DNA of 64,000 bases from Shinella yambaruensis. Its GTDB lineage: Bacteria > Pseudomonadota > Alphaproteobacteria > Rhizobiales > Rhizobiaceae. Shown here piece by piece: positions 48,501 to 56,037 of the stretch. Within the stretch, counting starts at the first letter, position 1. Every line of letters begins with the position of its first letter. The translations under genes and the position numbers were made by a program. The stretch spans positions 124,001 to 188,000 of the forward strand of contig NZ_JALJCK010000004.1 in assembly GCF_022899355.1 (NCBI RefSeq), read 5' to 3'. The notes below the pieces were generated by a model. It made no database searches. It saw only the letters and a list, made by a program, of their open reading frames with translations, and was not told where the DNA came from.

Positions 48501-48611
48501 CAACGCCAATGACTCGTTGTAAGCCGCCTGTGAGCGAGTGGCATAGCCACCCGCGCCAACTAGTCCGGCTTCAATGGCTGTCTCAAAATCGCTTTCAGTA
48601 TGCCCCGCCAT
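45540..48611 (-). CDS. hsdR: Type I restriction enzyme R subunit
   Basis: Translocates and cleaves DNA lacking the cognate methylation. The 1023-residue protein has a PD-(D/E)XK nuclease (D146 in CIIDVTL, E160-L-K162), then SF2 motor motifs: Walker A SAGSGKS (316-322), DEAH (433-436) and a second RecA-like domain with QTLSRLNRMAPGK. A C-terminal helical region follows, which normally binds HsdM/HsdS. It is the fifth gene of the operon, six bases after the TIR-like gene. Confidence 0.95.
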   Translation of the reverse strand: MAGHTESDFETAIEAGLVGAGGYATRSQAAYNESLALFPGDVTGFLRDSQAARWAQLEALLGAKTEATVLDSLAKELDIKGTLHVLRHGFKCYGKTFRLAYFRPNSGMNPEAAASHAANRLTITRQVAFTSAMKGADGKNRRCIIDVTLSLNGLPVATAELKNPLTGQRAADAVRQYCDARDERDLLFAFKKRALVHFAVDPDEVWMTTRLKGKETVFLPFNRGNNHGAGNPPVEENWKTHYLWDEVLQADSLIDILQRFMHLEVKERQVKTDKGVRTIRKETMVFPRYHQLDAVRKLVTHARENGAGRNYLIQHSAGSGKSNSIAWLAHRLASLHDANDEKVFHSVVVVTDRRVLDQQLQNTIYQFEHKTGVVEKIDEDTQQLVHALSQGTPIVITTIQKFPFISQALSTLEGKGTGVKIDTAGKRFAVIVDEAHSSQSGETATALKGMLNKDGIEAAIAAQMSDEEDDDLSDEAKAAMLRDALKRARQPNLSFFAFTATPKFRTKVLFDEPGPSGTSPFHEYTMRQAIEEGFIMDVLLNYTTYKRFFGLIKQVENDPEVPRKKAAKALTRYLELHPVNIEQVVSVIVEHFRLYVMHELGGRAKAMVVTGSRLAAVKYKLAFDRYIRNNGYTGIRSLVAFSGTVEDPEDPGASYTEVSMNEGLAESELPETFERDDYRVLLVAEKYQTGFDQPLLQTMYVVKRLAGVQAVQTLSRLNRMAPGKARTFVLDFANEEDDIYKAFKPYYEATPIGENADPHRLSELQHKLLEWTIFAPEDVNAFAEVWYRGKRDHSATDHRLMNAVLDAVVQRFGEREEQQQDEFRGQLTAFRNLYAFLSQIIPYQDSELEKLYAFVRNLIAKLPPPGDGQAFALDDEVALRFFRLQQMTEGSIDLGYGEATPLKGPTDVGTGGFSEEAVALSTLVSKLNERFGTNFTEADQFFFDQIRASAEEDDKIVEAAKANNLANFSSYLERMLDELFIDRMEGNEEIFSRVMTDKEFRSAAHEHLALEIFRRVREGKSAE

Positions 48612-48617
48612 CCCCGA

Positions 48618-49343
48618 TTAGGCTCCGCATCCCGCGATCAAACCGTCGTCTATCTCAATGCCAGCCGACTTCATTCTACGAGCTAGCTTGACTGCGATCT
48701 CTTTGACGTGGTCGTTGAACTCCAACCGCAGTACGCCATCAACATCGCTGGGCGTCTCCAAGGCACCCTTTTTGAGGATCACCATCCTGTTTCGCCCCAA
48801 CGAGGCAAGGACCATCCCAAGTTCAAGTATGACGTTCTGACGAGCGCGAGGTTGGCTGGCGTCTTCACCCTTTGCTTTCGCATAGCCGAAATCGTCGGGC
48901 GTCATGAGGACAATGCCAAATGCGGCTTCATCGTAGATCTGCTGTTCAAGCGCCTCGATAATCGTGTTTGAGCCACCATCATTGTTTTGCAGAATATAAG
49001 GATCGAGATTGAGCCTCCTCAAAACAAGCTCAAGCTGTTCCAGAGCCGTCATATCGTGCCCATGAACGACGAAGATTTTCGTTTTGCCGTCTTTTGGCTT
49101 TGCCCGTGGGGCAGCGGGAACGGCAGCTCCAGTGGACGAGAAAATGGCTTCCAGTTCGGCTTTTGGCTCGGCCTTACCCTGACACTGCACGGTTCCCTTT
49201 CGGGGCCAGTAGTTCAGCACACCACCCCGCTGTGACCTGAACGATAGCCGCCCGTTTCCGTCATCAGACCATTCGCCTTTGACCTCATGCGAGGCTACCA
49301 ACTCCATCAGAGCGTCTGGCCCATCGTGAAACTCAATTGCCAT
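48618..49343 (-). CDS. TIR-like nucleotide-binding effector protein
   Basis: A 241-residue protein with an N-terminal domain of about 70 residues (GVLNYWPRKGTVQCQGK, unrecognised) and a C-terminal TIR-like domain of the PF10137 type: KIFVVHGHD (89-97), VLMTPDDFGYAK, ARQNVILELG (catalytic-position E174) and PSDVDGV (198-204). Related domains in Cap12/PycTIR effectors bind cyclic nucleotides or degrade NAD. It lies between hsdS and hsdR, separated from hsdR by six bases, so it is surely co-expressed. No CD-NTase is present; the trigger is unknown. Confidence 0.82.
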   Translation of the reverse strand: MAIEFHDGPDALMELVASHEVKGEWSDDGNGRLSFRSQRGGVLNYWPRKGTVQCQGKAEPKAELEAIFSSTGAAVPAAPRAKPKDGKTKIFVVHGHDMTALEQLELVLRRLNLDPYILQNNDGGSNTIIEALEQQIYDEAAFGIVLMTPDDFGYAKAKGEDASQPRARQNVILELGMVLASLGRNRMVILKKGALETPSDVDGVLRLEFNDHVKEIAVKLARRMKSAGIEIDDGLIAGCGA

Positions 49344-49415
49344 TGCATCCCCCAGCCTTCATTCGACCGCGATGGTGGCCGATATCCTTGAAAATCGCGT
49401 TCAAAAGCATTGTAC

Positions 49416-50003
49416 TCAGACCGTATTTACGGAGTCATTTTCAAGCTCATCGAGCCCGAGTGTTTCAATGTCATCGTAGTGATAGTGACGAACGGACGGG
49501 TCCCGTGCGAGATATTTCTTATCGGCATCGAGATATGCGTCAGGATTGTTATTTTCGGTCAGGACGAACTTCTTGACCTTCAAGGGTCTGTTGTCGCCGG
49601 TATATTGAGCGACGACCTTTCGCAAACAGGCGCACCAATGCGCTCCCGACTTTAGCTGGTCGATGATCGAGCCCGCATCGAGGCTCTTTGTCTTGAACTC
49701 GAAGAGGTATGCCGTCAGCTTCCGGTTGAAGCATTGGAAGACGACGAAGTCGCAGCGTTTGGACCATTCCTTGCCGTTGTCATCAAGGAAATGGAAGAGC
49801 GGATTATTGCGTCCGTCGAGCTTGATGGCGAATGCCTTGCCCTTGTAGGGCAGCTTCACCTCGCGCGTTGTCTTTTTGGTCTCGCCTTCGCGGAAGTACT
49901 TCTCGCGAAGAACGATTTCGCCCCCTTCGCCACGATGAACGATGTACTCGTCGCTGATGTACGCTTTGATATGATCGAAGTAGCTGGACGCGTCGAGTGT
50001 CAT
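49416..50003 (-). CDS. PD-(D/E)XK-like unknown protein in hsd operon
   Basis: A 195-residue protein with no family recognised. Residues D85 in SKRCDFVVFQCF, then E102-F-K104 in AYLFEFKTKSLDA, and Q116 in IIDQLKSG fit a restriction-like nuclease core of about 60-120. The ATG overlaps the hsdS stop (ATGA), so it is translationally coupled to hsdS, and the TIR gene follows after 72 bases. It could be a nuclease, an accessory specificity factor or a decayed relative; this call rests on motif shape only. Confidence 0.6.
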   Translation of the reverse strand: MTLDASSYFDHIKAYISDEYIVHRGEGGEIVLREKYFREGETKKTTREVKLPYKGKAFAIKLDGRNNPLFHFLDDNGKEWSKRCDFVVFQCFNRKLTAYLFEFKTKSLDAGSIIDQLKSGAHWCACLRKVVAQYTGDNRPLKVKKFVLTENNNPDAYLDADKKYLARDPSVRHYHYDDIETLGLDELENDSVNTV

Positions 50004-51277
50004 GCCAGGTCAGCCACCTGACCCGTGACCGCTGCCGTTATTAGAGCAGCGCGATACTCTGTGAGTTGGCGCAGCGACTGGCTGATCCTCTCCGAGACAC
50101 GGCGCAATTTTTCGATCTGTTCCGCCAGATAGCTGACAATTCCAGCTTGCTCAGGAACAGGCGGAATTGGGAATTCAATCTGAGCATATCTTGATGGGTT
50201 AAGGTTTGCCTGTCCGATACTAGGTAACGCAAGCGTGCGGGCCAAGCGCAGCAACCCGTCTGTGCCCATTACGAAGTTGGAGTATTCCGGGAGGTACCGT
50301 TCGGTGAAACGGAAACGCACGAGATAGGACGCAAGCGATACTGGGAAGTCAGCGCCGCCTCGAAAGATCGCGGCCTTGCCCACCAAGTCCAGACTATTGG
50401 TGCGATTGAATACAACGTCACCAACCTCAAGCATAAGATTCTGGTCAACGTCATCGAGGAACCTCAGATCGCCAAAATCGATCTCCCCTTCGGTAAGGTT
50501 GCCCATGCGGAGTACAGCAACACCTCCCGCAGGCTCCAGTGATGCAGATATGCCGTAAGTTGAGCTACGCAACACCCGTCTTAAGGGTAGCACCTCCCAA
50601 TGCGCCGGTATGTCGCCGAGCCAATCGATGCCGGAGGACTTCATGGGCGCGTCGGGGTTCAGGCCCTTGGTGACGGCACGGGTGATGAGGGCCTGCCGCT
50701 GTTCGGCCAGTCGGTCGAGAAGCGCGCGCTTCTTCTCGATCAGCCCGTCAATCCGCGCCGTCTTCTCATCCAGAAACCGTGCAATCCGCTGCTGGGTTTC
50801 GAGGGGGGGCAAGGGTAACGGTTGATGCCCGACAATTTCCCAGTCCGCGCGGGGCATCTTTGATCCGAAGGTTTCGGAGTTGATGGCGTCGATGAATCCT
50901 TTGGATACAAGCACATAAAAGAGGAAACGTGGCTCAACAACTTTAGACGGTCGAAGACACAGCAACTCACCTGAACTCGCGCCATCGAATGTTGCGTGAT
51001 AGACCTTTGCGAGATAGGGGCGAAGCTTGTTGAAAAGAACATCGTCTTTCTGAAAGACCCGGCTATCCGCCTCAGCCGGTCTAGGCTCCTCAATAAGAAG
51101 CTGTCCCGTCCACGACGCAATATCCTCGTTCGAGATGTAAGGAAGGGACTCTTGCTCCGATTCAGTTGGGCGCTTGGTCGACAATTCGACCGACCATTTC
51201 AGCCAATCCATTCCCCAGCCATCTGGAACCTTCGCCGCCCAATCGGGCAGCTCGTCGCTGTGAGCGAAGTAACTCAT
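50000..51277 (-). CDS. hsdS: Type I restriction-modification specificity subunit
   Basis: A 425-residue protein with two target-recognition domains (about 10-150 and 210-350) separated by conserved helices; the sequence LPLPPLETQQRIARFLDEKT ends the first repeat and FPIPPVPEQAGIVSYLAEQI the second, the usual HsdS duplication. Each domain reads half of a bipartite DNA site, which cannot be predicted here. It overlaps hsdM by four bases and the downstream gene by four. Confidence 0.95.
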   Translation of the reverse strand: MSYFAHSDELPDWAAKVPDGWGMDWLKWSVELSTKRPTESEQESLPYISNEDIASWTGQLLIEEPRPAEADSRVFQKDDVLFNKLRPYLAKVYHATFDGASSGELLCLRPSKVVEPRFLFYVLVSKGFIDAINSETFGSKMPRADWEIVGHQPLPLPPLETQQRIARFLDEKTARIDGLIEKKRALLDRLAEQRQALITRAVTKGLNPDAPMKSSGIDWLGDIPAHWEVLPLRRVLRSSTYGISASLEPAGGVAVLRMGNLTEGEIDFGDLRFLDDVDQNLMLEVGDVVFNRTNSLDLVGKAAIFRGGADFPVSLASYLVRFRFTERYLPEYSNFVMGTDGLLRLARTLALPSIGQANLNPSRYAQIEFPIPPVPEQAGIVSYLAEQIEKLRRVSERISQSLRQLTEYRAALITAAVTGQVADLA

Positions 51278-53460
51278 GCGACCAGCCCTTTCAGAAGCCC
51301 GGCAATCTCGCCTTCCAGTGCGGAGATATCCGCTTCAATCTCGTCCAGCGGACGCGGCGGCTTGTAAACGTAGAAATGCCGGTTGATCGGGATTTCGTAA
51401 CCAACCTTGGTCTTGTCATAATCGATCCACGCATCGCCCGCATGCGGCAGCACTTCGCGGGCCATGTAGGCGTCGATCACGTCGCGGAATGCCTCGACCA
51501 ATCTGTCATTGGGCTTATCCGGCCCGAACTGCATGGGCAGCGGCAGTGTGGTGCCCTCGGGCAGCGGGATATTCTCGGTGTCGCGCAACTCGCTGTCGGG
51601 CTCCGGCCTGTCCTTACTGTCGCGGCAAATCTCGGCATCCGGGTCGCGCTCGCCCACTGCAGCAAAGATCGCCTTCTTGATGGGAGTCGCCAGTTTCAGC
51701 CCAGCGCGTTTGGCCGCCCGGGTCAGGTCGGCATCAAACACCTCGCGATCCATGTAGCGGCCCTTGGCTTCCAGAGTTGACAGCAAGGCGCGAATGGCAC
51801 CCTGTTCGTCCCGGCCAGCGGCTTCCTCGGCCTCGACGGCCTTTGCATCCTTGTGCTTCTTGGAGATGGCGAGAGCGGCGAACGCTGATTGTTCGTCCAG
51901 CCGCGCAATGCGCAGTGGTGTCGCCTCGAAATTCATGCGCAAGGGGCGCTCGACCGTCACTTTCAAGAACCCGAATTCACGGTTCTCGAAGATCCGAGAG
52001 ACTACACGAGTTTCTTTCTCGCCGGTTTTGTGATCGGTGATGACTTGTGCCTGCTCGCCATCTTTGAAGCGACCATAGATTTTCGTCAGGGCATTGATCT
52101 GATCGTCAGTGATCTCATTGCGCTTGTTGTTGAGGCTCTTCTTCATCTTCTCGAAGAACCGCGTGCCATCGATCAACTGCACCTTGCCGCGCCTTTCGGC
52201 GGCCTTGCGGTTGGTGACAAGCCAGACATAGGTGAAAATGCCCGTATTGTAGAAAAGCTGATCCGGCAGCGCGACGACGGCGTCGAGCCAATCGTTCTCG
52301 ATGATCCAGCGACGAATGTTCGATGGGCCGGATCCGGCATCGCCCGAAAACAGCGGCGAACCGTTGAAGACGATGGCGATCTTAGAGCCGGTCGCGTTCT
52401 CGTCGCCCTGCTCATAGGGGTGCATTTTCTCAATCATGTGCTGCAAGAAGAGCAGCGAACCGTCATTGATAGCGGGCAGGCCAGCGCCGAAGCGACCGGA
52501 AAAGCCCATTTCCTTGTGCTCGCGTTCAACGACTGCCTTCTGGTCTTTCCACTCCACGCCGAATGGTGGGTTGGCGAGCATGTAGTGGAAGCTGCTCCCC
52601 TCGAAGCCGTCACGGGTCTTGCCATCGCCCAGCGTGTCGCCAAGCACGATGTTCTTTGTGTCTTCGTCCTTAATGAGCATGTCTGAGCAGCAGATTGCCC
52701 AGGACTCGTCGTTGTACTCCTGCCCATGCAAGGCAAGGTTGGCTTGGCTGTTCTGACCGAGGATGAACTTTTCGGACTCCGACAGCATCCCACCCGTGCC
52801 GCAGGCCGGATCGTAAATGGTGCGGAAAATTCCCGGCGTGTAGACGTCCTGCTCGCCCGTATAAACGAGGTTCGCCATCAGGCGGATGACCTCGCGCGGA
52901 GTGAAGTGGTCGCCCGCTTCCTCGTTCGCCTGTTCGTTGAAGCGCATCACCAGATGCTCGAACAGATAGCCCATCTGCAGGTTGTCGATGCGATCCGGGT
53001 GCAGGTCCACATCGGCCATCGCCTTGACGATGGTGAAAAGCCGGTTACTGGCGTCGAGCTTTTCGATCTGGTCGGTGAACTTGAACTTCTCGAAGATGGT
53101 CCGGGCGGTAGCCGAAAACCCGTTGATATAGGAGACGAGGTTCGGCGCGATGTTTTCAGGATCGCCCAGCAGCCGCTCGAACGTATATGGGCTGGTATTG
53201 TAGAGCGGATGCTTGCGGTCAGGATCGGCGGCGCGGCCAAGCAGGCGCTCCATCGCGCTTTCCGGCATGTTTTGCGCAGTGAGCTTTTCGTATTGTTTCA
53301 GAACCGCATCCTTGCTCGGCTCAAGAACGCAGTCGAGGCGGCGTAGAACGACCATCGGCAACATGACCAAGCGATACTGCGGGGGGCGGTATGGCCCACG
53401 CAGACGGTTCGCAATTTCCCAGATATGAGACTTCAACTGGTCATGGGCCTGAATATTCAT
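51274..53460 (-). CDS. hsdM: Type I restriction-modification methyltransferase subunit
   Basis: Adenine-N6 methyltransferase that protects host DNA and completes the HsdR complex. The 728-residue protein has SAM motif I DPACGTG (217-223) and catalytic motif IV NPPF (297-300), with the N-terminal helical domain (10-150) of HsdM. It is about 200 residues longer than common HsdM proteins, the excess being a C-terminal charged region (about 500-728). First gene of the operon. Confidence 0.95.
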   Translation of the reverse strand: MNIQAHDQLKSHIWEIANRLRGPYRPPQYRLVMLPMVVLRRLDCVLEPSKDAVLKQYEKLTAQNMPESAMERLLGRAADPDRKHPLYNTSPYTFERLLGDPENIAPNLVSYINGFSATARTIFEKFKFTDQIEKLDASNRLFTIVKAMADVDLHPDRIDNLQMGYLFEHLVMRFNEQANEEAGDHFTPREVIRLMANLVYTGEQDVYTPGIFRTIYDPACGTGGMLSESEKFILGQNSQANLALHGQEYNDESWAICCSDMLIKDEDTKNIVLGDTLGDGKTRDGFEGSSFHYMLANPPFGVEWKDQKAVVEREHKEMGFSGRFGAGLPAINDGSLLFLQHMIEKMHPYEQGDENATGSKIAIVFNGSPLFSGDAGSGPSNIRRWIIENDWLDAVVALPDQLFYNTGIFTYVWLVTNRKAAERRGKVQLIDGTRFFEKMKKSLNNKRNEITDDQINALTKIYGRFKDGEQAQVITDHKTGEKETRVVSRIFENREFGFLKVTVERPLRMNFEATPLRIARLDEQSAFAALAISKKHKDAKAVEAEEAAGRDEQGAIRALLSTLEAKGRYMDREVFDADLTRAAKRAGLKLATPIKKAIFAAVGERDPDAEICRDSKDRPEPDSELRDTENIPLPEGTTLPLPMQFGPDKPNDRLVEAFRDVIDAYMAREVLPHAGDAWIDYDKTKVGYEIPINRHFYVYKPPRPLDEIEADISALEGEIAGLLKGLVA

Positions 53461-53802
53461 TGACGACTATACTTCTCACGTTTTTGCAATCTGGCGGTAG
53501 GACTTAAGTGGTTTGTATGGCAGATAGAATCCTTCAATCTGGTTTGGTCAAGCGAGAATGGCCGGTCGCGGGATGATCGCACGTCATTTTTGCGATGAGT
53601 GACGTCGCAGGGGTGCTTAGCCGTGTCACTGGGCTAAACTGAACCTGCCGTTGCTCATGTGCGTCTGATCGTGCGTGCGCAGACGTTGGACGGCGTTTCC
53701 TCGTGCTGGATCAAACTGGCAAATGTTAGATAAGTATCTGATATTGATTGTATTTTCAAGACAGTTTAGTTAGTTTGAGTTGAGGCCAACAGGAGGTCTC
53801 AA
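53461..53802. other. Divergent region between hsdM and integrase
   Basis: About 340 bases without a gene. It holds the hsdM promoter candidate on the minus strand and, near the integrase, an AT-rich stretch with TTGATT and a possible TAGTTA box plus the AGATAAGTATCT palindrome around 53,727-53,738. An AGGAGGT ribosome site lies just before the integrase ATG. Confidence 0.45.
53523..53551 (-). promoter_or_regulatory. Candidate promoter of the hsd operon
   Basis: TTGACC and TCTATC separated by 17 bases on the minus strand, with about 60 bases to the hsdM ATG. The -10 box is poor, so support is moderate. Confidence 0.4.
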
Positions 53803-54969
53803 ATGCCTAACCTACGTCTTACCCGCCGCACCATTGACGACATTCCGTTCGCTGCCAGCGGCCAGATCCTTTACCGAGATACGCTGCTTTCCGGCTTCGG
53901 CCTTCGGGTCGGCAGCCGCTCCAAGGTCTACTTCGCCGAAGGGCAGGTGAACCGAGAGACCCGCCGCGTCACCATAGGGCGGGCGGACCTATTTGCGCCG
54001 GAGGTGGCGCGCAAGAAGGCCCTCGCCTTGCTGGGTGAAATGGCCGAGGGCCGCAACCCCAACGAAGAAAAGCGCAAGGAAACGGTGGAGCGCGTCACAT
54101 TGGCCGTGGCCTTCGAGCGCTTCTTCGAAGCGCGCAACAAGCTGTCGCCGCACACGGTCAGCAATTACGGACGCACCGCCAAGCTCTATCTTAAGGCGTG
54201 GCGCAAGAAGCCCATGAACCAGATCACCCGGCAGATGGTGCTCGCCAAGCATCAGGAGATTGCCAAGGTGCATGGCGAGATGACCGCCAACAATGCGATG
54301 CGGCACCTGCGGTCGGTCTACAATTTCATTGCCGCCACGCAGGACGACTTCCCGCCGAACCCGGTGCTGATCCTCTCGCAGGCGCGGGCATGGTATCGCG
54401 AGCGGCGGCGGCAGACTTTGGTCACGGCGCTGGACCTGCCCATGTGGTGGAAAGCCGTCATGGCTGAACCGGATTATTCCCGCGATTTTCTGCTGACCGC
54501 ATTATTCACCGGAATGCGCCGGGGCGAGCTGATGAAGCTGCGCTGGGAAAATGTGGACCTCGCAGCCCGCACGCTGCATCTGCCCACCACCAAGAATGGC
54601 GACCCGCTGAACCTGCCGCTGTCGGCGTTCCTTGCGAACCTGCTGACCAAACGCAAGGAGCAGGCGGATGGGTCGCCTTGGGTGTTTCCCGGCCCCGGCA
54701 AGAACGGCCATTTGGTGGAGACCAAGAAATTCCTGCTGCGCGTCAGCACCGGCTCCGGCGTGAACTTCACGCTGCACGATCTGCGGCGCACCTTTATCAC
54801 CATCGCCGAAAGCCTCGACGTTCCCTACTACGCGCTCAAGCGCCTGCTGAACCACCGCGCCAATGGCGACGTCACGGGCGGTTACATCGTCGTCAATGCC
54901 GAGCGACTGCGCGCTCCGGTGGAACTGGTCGCGGCCCGGATATTGGAGTTGGCCAATGTCAGGCAGTGA
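53803..54969 (+). CDS. int: Tyrosine-type site-specific integrase
   Basis: A 388-residue P4/phage-type recombinase: an N-terminal arm-binding domain (about 10-95), SAM-like core-binding domain (about 95-200) and catalytic domain with R239 (TGMRRGELM), K264, H325 and R328 (LHDLRRTF), H351 and nucleophile Y361 (GGYIV). It should catalyse excision and insertion at the tRNA-Thr anticodon loop. Unusually it sits about 6 kb from the nearest island end. AGGAGGT precedes the ATG. Confidence 0.95.
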   Translation: MPNLRLTRRTIDDIPFAASGQILYRDTLLSGFGLRVGSRSKVYFAEGQVNRETRRVTIGRADLFAPEVARKKALALLGEMAEGRNPNEEKRKETVERVTLAVAFERFFEARNKLSPHTVSNYGRTAKLYLKAWRKKPMNQITRQMVLAKHQEIAKVHGEMTANNAMRHLRSVYNFIAATQDDFPPNPVLILSQARAWYRERRRQTLVTALDLPMWWKAVMAEPDYSRDFLLTALFTGMRRGELMKLRWENVDLAARTLHLPTTKNGDPLNLPLSAFLANLLTKRKEQADGSPWVFPGPGKNGHLVETKKFLLRVSTGSGVNFTLHDLRRTFITIAESLDVPYYALKRLLNHRANGDVTGGYIVVNAERLRAPVELVAARILELANVRQ

Positions 54970-55462
54970 CTCCACATACCGGGCGACCTTCGGCGATGGA
55001 ACAAGCGTGCTGGAACGTGTTTTGGTCGCCATCATCAATGCCCACACGGACGCCGATACCGAGGGGCGTCAATGGGAACGGCTGAACGCCGCGATGTCTG
55101 CACTTGTCGGGCCAACGACTGCTAAAGAACGGAACCTGGAAAAGGCGCTACTATTCATCTTGCGCGAAAGACAGAGGGACGTATGCGATGCGGAGATGCA
55201 TGCGATGTGCTCGGGGAAAAGAGCCTCGCGTGTAGAGACACGCTCCGTGCCCACACTTGCTAGGCTTGCTGCAGTAGAGATTTTAGGCTGCGCAGCGCCA
55301 GCAGAGAAGGTGCCTGCCGTCCATGCGCTCTGTGCAATGTATCAGGACCGATTTGGATTACATGCTCGGGACTACGATGAGGTCCGCGAAGCTCTCCAAT
55401 CTGAAGCGGTGCAGCACATCTGCGACGAACTGGCGGAATGGGGTATCGCCACCCGAGAATAG
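54956..55462 (+). CDS. Unknown protein coupled to integrase
   Basis: A 168-residue protein starting MSGSDSTYRATFGDG; its ATG overlaps the last 14 bases of the integrase gene, so co-translation is likely. It has a helical, charged composition (ERLNAAMSALVGPTTAKER) with no recognised motif or membrane segment. A role in integration or regulation is possible but only by position. Confidence 0.6.
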   Translation: MSGSDSTYRATFGDGTSVLERVLVAIINAHTDADTEGRQWERLNAAMSALVGPTTAKERNLEKALLFILRERQRDVCDAEMHAMCSGKRASRVETRSVPTLARLAAVEILGCAAPAEKVPAVHALCAMYQDRFGLHARDYDEVREALQSEAVQHICDELAEWGIATRE

Positions 55463-55755
55463 TAATTTCAATGGCCTGATGAGTTTTTGTTTCATTACCG
55501 ATTGCTGCCATTGAATGCTGACCAACCTTATGCGATGAATTGCATGCGGATGAATTGACATCCACCGCCCGGAGAAATCTGGTGGCGAGTAACCCCAGGA
55601 TTAGCGGACGTCGCTGAGGCCTGACGGACCATACTCTCGCGGGAGATGCCTCCCGGCCATGTCAAATAGCTGAGAACTGAGAACGGGACCGATTGCCTAC
55701 TCCGGCATCGATTTCACCCGTGCGCGCTCAGTCGCGCCATCAGAAAGCTACTGAC
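55463..55755. other. Gene-free stretch between integrase unit and replication module
   Basis: About 290 bases. It contains a direct repeat GATGAATTG (two copies, about 15 bases apart near 55,534-55,560) and a short hairpin CGGGAG/CTCCCG at 55,640-55,655. No gene was supported. The repeats could be integrase arm sites or iteron-like sites for the downstream primase. Confidence 0.4.
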
Positions 55756-56037
55756 ATGCAATCGATCATTCATTATCGCGCCCGGAAGGGCGTGATCTTT
55801 TCTTTGGACCAGCAACCGCAACAGCAGATGGAGCGGTTCCTGACGACCGGGCAGGTAGCAACGCTCGCGTGTGTGAGTGAATCTTACTTAGAAAAGGGTC
55901 GCATTTACGGATACGGACCGCCCTTCATTCAGCTGCGCCCCGGCTCCAAGAGCGGCGCGATCCGCTATCGCCTCAGCGCTGTTATGCGTTGGCTGGAAGA
56001 GCGGCAATGCAACCCGGAGGAGGTCCGTCATGGCTGA
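55756..56037 (+). CDS. AlpA-like HTH regulator / excisionase
   Basis: A 93-residue protein with a MerR/AlpA-type winged HTH in its C-terminal two thirds: FLTTGQVATLACVSESYLEK, then YGYGPPFIQLRPG and AIRYRLSAVMRWLEERQ. Such proteins activate or reset integrases of P4-like elements. Its stop overlaps the start of the primase gene by eight bases. The start is uncertain: an internal Met gives only about 70 residues. Confidence 0.75.
   Translation: MQSIIHYRARKGVIFSLDQQPQQQMERFLTTGQVATLACVSESYLEKGRIYGYGPPFIQLRPGSKSGAIRYRLSAVMRWLEERQCNPEEVRHG

Noticed and set aside
48618-49343. CBASS or Thoeris system
   Set aside because: A TIR-like gene is present, but no CD-NTase, ThsA-type SIR2 or other required partner lies nearby.
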